Below the pieces are notes generated by a model. That model was not told the origin of the DNA, did not search any database, and saw only the letters and a list, made by a program, of their open reading frames with translations. From NCBI RefSeq assembly GCF_017873965.1, contig NZ_JAGGKT010000014.1, positions 1 to 64,000 on the forward strand: a stretch of 64,000 nucleotides of DNA, given 5' to 3'. Of this stretch, positions 59,777 through 64,000 are shown one piece after another. The position numbers and the translations under genes are program-made. The DNA comes from Ammoniphilus resinae. Lineage in GTDB: Bacteria > Bacillota > Bacilli > Aneurinibacillales > RAOX-1. Every line of letters begins with the position of its first letter. The stretch's first letter is position 1.

Positions 59777-61426
59777 CATCCGTTCGCTCAATGGTTGGAA
59801 GGCAATGGAGCAGTCACCGTTCTCTTGAACATACTCAAAATTACCCAGGTATTCTTGGTCTTCGAAAGGATAATCTACCCTCCAATGACTCCCCCGGCTT
59901 TCTTTTCTTTCCAAAGCCCCCCGAAAAACTAAGCTCCCGACAGTCAGCATATTCTTCAGTTCAAAATAGGAGAAGAGCTCCTTTCCATGCTGGATGGAAA
60001 CCTGCTCCAATTGCTCAGCAATCTCTTCAAGCATCTGTAGCCCTTGGCAGAGATGTTTCTCTTCCCTTACGACAGAAGCATAATTCCACATAATCCCTTG
60101 AACCGCTTCTTTACACGCCTTAATCGATGTTTTTCCATCTGTATTCAGGGATAGGCAGGGAACTTCATCATCCCAAGGAACGGTTGCTCGTTCGCTTTCC
60201 GTAGAATATTGTGCAGCGGATTCACCAGATATGATTCCAAAAACTACCGTATCGGCGATGGAGCTACCCGATAGACGATTCGCGCCATGTGGACCCGTAG
60301 CCGCTTCCCCTGCTGCATAGAGCCCGGGAATGCTGCTTTCGCATTTGGTATTGATTTTGACCCCGCCCAAATAATAATGGGTAGTGGGTGTCACGATCAT
60401 CCAATCTTTTAGTGGATCGGTTCCTTTCTTTCTGAGCTGTTCACAAAAATGGGAATAAGTTGTTTCCATCGTTTCTTTCGGAATGCCAGTGCAGTCAAAG
60501 TAAACACCGCCGTCGACGCCGTTGCCCAACTGTACTTCTTGAAAAATGGCTTGGGACATTTTATCCCGCGTAGCAGCCATCTCACCACCGTCAACGTATT
60601 TTTGGACAAATAATTCGCCATGCGTATTTCTCAGTACCGCTCCATCTCCAAATAGCGCATTTTCTGCGGGCATTTTTAGCGGTTTAATCATCATAGTAGG
60701 GTAGAACTGAATCAGTTCCATATCTTTTAAGATAGCCCCTGCTTCATAAGCTAAGGCATAAGAGTCCCCTGTAATGCCAGCCGTGTTATTATTTTGCGCA
60801 AAGAGATTGCCGGCACCACCGTTCGCCAGGATCACAGCTTTACAGGAGATCTCTAGTACCTCTTGGTTATCCATATTAATGGCGAGGGCCCCCGCAATTT
60901 TTCCTTCCTTTATTATCAATTTCGTAACCATTGTTTTTTCGATGATCCTTATATTCTTTTCGATAATGCTCGCTAAAAGGGGATCCAAAAAGGATAACCC
61001 TCGCGCTAGATAGGAATAACCATCCCAGACGGTAGGAACGGAGCGAGGAAAAGAATGACCAGGTGGTTGTCTTTTCACGTATCGATCTTCACGGATAAAA
61101 AATTTCATTCCATAATCTTCTAACCATTTGATCGTTTTCCCCGATTCATGGGCTAAGAGACTAGTTAACTCTTTTTGATTAATCCCTTTTCCCGATTTGA
61201 TTAGATCTTGGTAATAGGCCTCTATGGAATCGGGATTATCCTCTTCCGGGACGACAACGCAAAATTGAGAGCCGGAAACAATCGTATTTCCACTCTTTCC
61301 TGCTTTCTGTTTACAAATAACTGTGACGTCGGCACCCTGCTTTTCCGCAGCCAATGCCGCAATTAATCCCGCGGAACCGCCACCGATGACCAACACATCG
61401 GTTTCCACACGAACTCTTTTTAGCAT
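59765..61426 (-). CDS. FAD-dependent oxidoreductase, fumarate reductase/succinate dehydrogenase flavoprotein-like
   Basis: Flavoprotein of 553 residues in the SdhA/FrdA/NadB/AprA superfamily. VLVIGGGSAGLIAAL at residues 12-26 binds FAD, AATRDKMSQAI carries the conserved catalytic-region Arg, and PHGANRLSGSSIADTVVFG is the C-terminal FAD signature. There is no signal peptide and no Fe-S subunit gene next to it. It lies downstream of the csiD pair, separated by a terminator hairpin that may cut its expression. L-2-hydroxyglutarate, the CsiD product, is a possible substrate because no LhgO-type gene is visible; this is inference only. Confidence 0.82.
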   Translation of the reverse strand: MLKRVRVETDVLVIGGGSAGLIAALAAEKQGADVTVICKQKAGKSGNTIVSGSQFCVVVPEEDNPDSIEAYYQDLIKSGKGINQKELTSLLAHESGKTIKWLEDYGMKFFIREDRYVKRQPPGHSFPRSVPTVWDGYSYLARGLSFLDPLLASIIEKNIRIIEKTMVTKLIIKEGKIAGALAINMDNQEVLEISCKAVILANGGAGNLFAQNNNTAGITGDSYALAYEAGAILKDMELIQFYPTMMIKPLKMPAENALFGDGAVLRNTHGELFVQKYVDGGEMAATRDKMSQAIFQEVQLGNGVDGGVYFDCTGIPKETMETTYSHFCEQLRKKGTDPLKDWMIVTPTTHYYLGGVKINTKCESSIPGLYAAGEAATGPHGANRLSGSSIADTVVFGIISGESAAQYSTESERATVPWDDEVPCLSLNTDGKTSIKACKEAVQGIMWNYASVVREEKHLCQGLQMLEEIAEQLEQVSIQHGKELFSYFELKNMLTVGSLVFRGALERKESRGSHWRVDYPFEDQEYLGNFEYVQENGDCSIAFQPLSERMVKN

Positions 61427-61446
61427 GAAGTCAACTCCTTTTAATA

Positions 61447-61474
61447 GGAAAAAAGGGAGATATGCTCTCCCTTT
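61447..61474 (-). terminator. Terminator or attenuator between csiD pair and flavoprotein gene
   Basis: On the minus strand AAAGGGAGA pairs with TCTCCCTTT around GCATA and is followed by TTTCC. The flavoprotein gene has its own AAGGAG site just after, so it may receive read-through or have a separate start. Confidence 0.75.
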
Positions 61475-61484
61475 AATAGTTTAA

Positions 61485-62399
61485 TTAGATTCGTGCAAAG
61501 AAGCCTCTCTGACGCATCAATTCACGGAACAACTCCGGGTGTTTTTCGAAAGCTTCCCGACCATGGAGCCAGAAGTGGTTATTGAGCATCACCAATTGAC
61601 CAACGGGCAAGGAAACAGGCAGGGTTGCCGGACTATTTTCCATCGAAATTTGAAGCTGTTTTAAATACATCGCTTGCTCGATGTTTTGTGGATGTGTCGC
61701 TTGGTGATTATATCGCATACAAGTCGCATTATTTTGTTCATAGAAGGTAGAATGATAGACGACATCCTTCGTATTTTTCGTTCCTCTGTCAGCGTAGCTA
61801 TATTTAAATTGGTGTGAAGCAAGAGGATGGCTGCGGAATTTCGAAAAGTCTTCCCAATCATCCAAATGAAGCAGGCGTGATTCTCCACCGATGGCATTTT
61901 GCTCTATAAATTTCATCATAATTAGCCAATCGGTTGGTTCATCGACGAAGGTGCCATCTGTATGCAGTTCAAGGATCCGGTATGCTTGGCGCAGATACGT
62001 ATCACTATTATCGGTATGCTTTACGGTGAATCGTGCATAGTACTTTCCAGACATGGAATCAAAATTAGGAATCCCAATCAGATGGGTCACAGCGGTTGCA
62101 AAACGAATATAATCATCTGCATTTTCTGTTAGCCCTTGGACACCGATGGTAAAGCCGCCTGTACTGCGGTCGTGAATAATTTGGCGGAGTGTCTGCTGCA
62201 AGGAATCGCCGGCAATTTCCTTTAGCTTTTCGGCTACATAAAATCTTTCAAAAGGTACATATTCTAGTCTTTCTACATTGATGTCAGAGATTTCGGTGAA
62301 AAATTGTTGGAGCATGCTTGGATCTAATTGGATTTGACGCAAGCGCTCATGGTCAGGATGTGCCTTTACTTCATAGGTTAATGTTTTTACTTGATTCAT
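61485..62399 (-). CDS. csiD: CsiD-family glutarate 2-hydroxylase (copy 1)
   Basis: Fe(II)/2-oxoglutarate-dependent dioxygenase of 304 residues. CsiD (GlaH) hydroxylates glutarate to L-2-hydroxyglutarate and turns 2-oxoglutarate into succinate and CO2. The iron triad is His146 and Asp148 in LHTDGTF and His279 in FWLHGR; Arg292 or a neighbour in the FRELMRQRGFF tail binds 2-oxoglutarate. NFDSMSGKYYARF and YLRQAYRILELH match E. coli CsiD closely. It lies 26 bases downstream of the second copy in the same transcript, with AGGAGG before the ATG. Confidence 0.9.
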   Translation of the reverse strand: MNQVKTLTYEVKAHPDHERLRQIQLDPSMLQQFFTEISDINVERLEYVPFERFYVAEKLKEIAGDSLQQTLRQIIHDRSTGGFTIGVQGLTENADDYIRFATAVTHLIGIPNFDSMSGKYYARFTVKHTDNSDTYLRQAYRILELHTDGTFVDEPTDWLIMMKFIEQNAIGGESRLLHLDDWEDFSKFRSHPLASHQFKYSYADRGTKNTKDVVYHSTFYEQNNATCMRYNHQATHPQNIEQAMYLKQLQISMENSPATLPVSLPVGQLVMLNNHFWLHGREAFEKHPELFRELMRQRGFFARI

Positions 62400-62425
62400 T
62401 GTTGTTCCTCCTTTAATTGTTAAGA

Positions 62426-63343
62426 TTAAATACTTGCAAAGTAACCTCTCTGCCGCAATAGTTCCCTGTAAAGGTTTTCATTTCTATCAAAAGCGTCTCT
62501 TCCATGCAGCCAGAATGTATTATTGAGCATAATCAAATCCCCAACCGGTAATGAGACCGCTTTAACATTCGGACTTTTCTCCAAGGATTGAGAAATATCC
62601 CGATGGTATTTCGCTTGTTCTATGGAATAAGGAACACTGCACTGATCATTGAAGCGGATGCAGGGCGCGTGATTGTGCTCGTAGAAGGTCGTATTGTAGA
62701 CGACATCCTCCACGTTTTTGCTGGCCCGCCCTTTTTGGGTAAATTCATAGGGGTGGTTGGCCAAAGGATGGTTGCGGAATTGCTCAAGGTCTTCCCAATC
62801 ATCCAAATGCAGTAACAAGGACTCTCCACCGACTGCATTTTGTTCCTCTAATTTCATCATAATTAGCCAGTCGGTTTGTTCGTTAACAAATGTACCATCT
62901 GTGTGTAGATAGAATCGCCGATAGGCTTGACGCAGATAGGTATCACTCTCAAAAGAGTGCTTCACGTTGAATCTGGCATAATATTTTCCTGACATGCCAT
63001 CAAAGTTGGGAACCCCGACCAAATGACTTAGAGCAGTGGAAAATTTAACATAATCATCGAGATTATCAGTTAAGCCCTGAACCCCAATGGTAAACCCACC
63101 CGTGTTTCGATCATGCAAGATCTTTCTTACGCTGGCTTGAAAATTTCCTCCAAGGATTTCATTTAATTGCTGGGCCAAATAGAATCTTTCAAATGGTACG
63201 TATTCAATTCTTTCAACATTTATTTCTTTTACCGCCTCAAAGAATAGTTTCAGTGACTCCTGATCCAATTCAATGTGGTGCAGGCGGTGATAGGTCGGAT
63301 GTGTTGTTAGGTTAAATTTGGGCTTAGTTCCCACGCTACTCAC
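62426..63343 (-). CDS. csiD: CsiD-family glutarate 2-hydroxylase (copy 2)
   Basis: Second CsiD paralogue, 305 residues, GTG start with GGGAG upstream. The catalytic set is conserved: His147 and Asp149 in LHTDGTF, His280 in FWLHGRD, and the ELLRQRGYF tail. NFDGMSGKYYARF is present. It is clearly related to copy 1 but has diverged in the N terminus and around residues 195-260, so the two may prefer different dicarboxylates or act as a heteromer. It is the first gene after the sigma-54 promoter at 63391-63407. Confidence 0.9.
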   Translation of the reverse strand: MSSVGTKPKFNLTTHPTYHRLHHIELDQESLKLFFEAVKEINVERIEYVPFERFYLAQQLNEILGGNFQASVRKILHDRNTGGFTIGVQGLTDNLDDYVKFSTALSHLVGVPNFDGMSGKYYARFNVKHSFESDTYLRQAYRRFYLHTDGTFVNEQTDWLIMMKLEEQNAVGGESLLLHLDDWEDLEQFRNHPLANHPYEFTQKGRASKNVEDVVYNTTFYEHNHAPCIRFNDQCSVPYSIEQAKYHRDISQSLEKSPNVKAVSLPVGDLIMLNNTFWLHGRDAFDRNENLYRELLRQRGYFASI

Positions 63344-63390
63344 GATGAATCGCTCCCTTTTATTTGGTTTACATTGTCAGTTTTATAATA

Positions 63391-63407
63391 AGCAAAATTC
63401 ATGCCAA
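63391..63407 (-). promoter_or_regulatory. Sigma-54 (-24/-12) promoter of the csiD operon
   Basis: On the minus strand TTGGCAT-GAATT-TTGCTT shows the invariant GG and GC exactly 10 bases apart, as in TGGCAC-N5-TTGC. The predicted start is about 37 bases before the GTG of the first csiD gene. The divergent gene at 63515 encodes a PrpR-type activator N terminus, the kind of protein such promoters require. Confidence 0.82.
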
Positions 63408-63514
63408 ATTGATTATTTAGAAAATACGTAGTATATTACGGTTAATAACTTAAAAACATATCAAAATCGGGAAAGTTGTTTCAAATTTGGAATGAACAGA
63501 TTAGGAGGATGGGG

Positions 63515-64000
63515 ATGGATTGTAAAATTGCTGTGTTAGGTTATAAGAATTTTATCGAATTGGCAAGGGATCTTTTTAAGGACATCAATCAAAATGTCAC
63601 GATCGATTTTTATGAAACCTTACTTGAAGAAAACCTGGAGCATCTTCCAAAGCTAGAGAAGAACGGAACGGATATCATTATTTCGGGAAGAGCGAACAAG
63701 GCATTAATGGCAAGTAAAACGCATATCCCCGTGATTGCCTTTGAAATCACCCTAATTGATATTCTTTCAGCGATTAAAAAATCAATCCCCATTTCTAAAC
63801 ACATTGCCATTGTCCTCGCCAACTTTGAGGAACTCGAATATGATCTATCGATCTTACAAGACCTTCTGGATATCGAGCTAAATTTTATCGCCTATGAAAC
63901 AAAGAATGATTTGCAGGAAAAACTACAACCGTTTACAAAAACAGAGGGTGTTGTGATCGGGACCAGTATTGCTATGAATATAGCTGATGAATTTGGCTTA
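63515..64000 (+). CDS. PrpR-N-type sigma-54-dependent regulator, N-terminal part (runs off the window)
   Basis: The first 162 codons of an open frame that continues past the end; the start follows AGGAGG. The visible part has the PrpR N-terminal sensor pattern: an initial IAVLGY strand, DIIISGRANKALMASKTHIPVIAFEITLIDILSAI at about residues 53-88, and a second domain strand ending in GVVIGTSIA. In this family the sensor is usually followed by PAS, AAA+ sigma-54 interaction and HTH domains. Divergence from csiD and the -24/-12 promoter there indicate that it activates the csiD operon. Confidence 0.82.
   Translation, partial: MDCKIAVLGYKNFIELARDLFKDINQNVTIDFYETLLEENLEHLPKLEKNGTDIIISGRANKALMASKTHIPVIAFEITLIDILSAIKKSIPISKHIAIVLANFEELEYDLSILQDLLDIELNFIAYETKNDLQEKLQPFTKTEGVVIGTSIAMNIADEFGL

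Noticed and set aside
1-64000. tRNA, rRNA, CRISPR arrays, prophage, intact insertion sequences, plasmid or replication origin features
   Set aside because: Looked for characteristic sequences and gene sets on both strands; none was found apart from the possible transposon-derived structured repeats.

Overview
This looks like a chromosomal window from a low-to-moderate GC, Gram-positive Bacillales bacterium. The evidence is strong AGGAGG-type ribosome binding sites, frequent GTG and TTG starts, classic Rho-independent terminators, a guanine riboswitch on xpt-pbuX, and the yumC / ndh / yuiB / yuiC / yuiD neighbourhood known from Bacillus. An mqnE gene points to the futalosine route to menaquinone rather than the classical men route, so the organism is probably not a close relative of Bacillus subtilis. 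I saw no rRNA, tRNA, CRISPR array, prophage or intact transposase gene.

Layout. (1) 1-9.6 kb is housekeeping: mqnE, an A-type Fe-S carrier, ferredoxin-NADP reductase, type II NADH dehydrogenase with Rex-like sites upstream, YuiB/YuiC/YuiD, the riboswitch-controlled xanthine salvage operon and a CoA-binding protein. (2) From 9.7 kb to the end is one long catabolic region for carboxylic acids, hydroxy acids and their CoA esters. It starts with a tartrate/D-malate dehydrogenase-like enzyme, an SDR and an enoyl-CoA hydratase, then a DctPQM TRAP transporter with a gamma-carbonic-anhydrase-like protein and a convergent DctS/DctR two-component system. (3) 19-32.5 kb holds a PdxA-like dehydrogenase, two tandem CaiB/BaiF CoA-transferases, a GntR regulator, a TAXI-type TRAP transporter, and an LDH2-type dehydrogenase, DapA-like lyase/dehydratase, ThDP enzyme, VOC protein and a permease. 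(4) 32.6-41.3 kb holds a FadR-type regulator, a D-2-hydroxyacid dehydrogenase, two FAH-family enzymes flanking an SDR, another GntR, a DASS transporter, and CaiB plus enoyl-CoA hydratase. (5) 41.4-51.9 kb holds a TctCBA transporter carrying two copies of a structured non-coding element, a GntR regulator, an IlvD/EDD dehydratase, a split UxaA-type dehydratase, an RraA-like protein, an LDH2 dehydrogenase and an SDR. (6) 52.2-57 kb is a GntR regulator, a LarA-like racemase and GlcD/GlcF-type oxidase subunits. (7) 57.3-64 kb is a CaiB CoA-transferase plus a glutaryl-CoA-dehydrogenase-like enzyme, convergent with a flavoprotein and two CsiD (glutarate 2-hydroxylase) paralogues. The CsiD pair has a sigma-54 promoter facing a divergent PrpR-N-type activator gene that runs off the window.

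How it fits together. At least five unrelated carboxylate uptake systems sit beside sets of dehydrogenases, dehydratases, lyases and CoA-transferases, each set with its own regulator. TGGT-NNN-ACCA-type palindromes, typical of FadR/GntR regulators, recur upstream of three or four units and may tie them together. The most unusual points are the sigma-54-driven twin csiD genes next to a CoA-dependent glutarate route, and the pair of covarying structured RNA-like repeats inside the tct operon. All substrate assignments are inferred from family and context.
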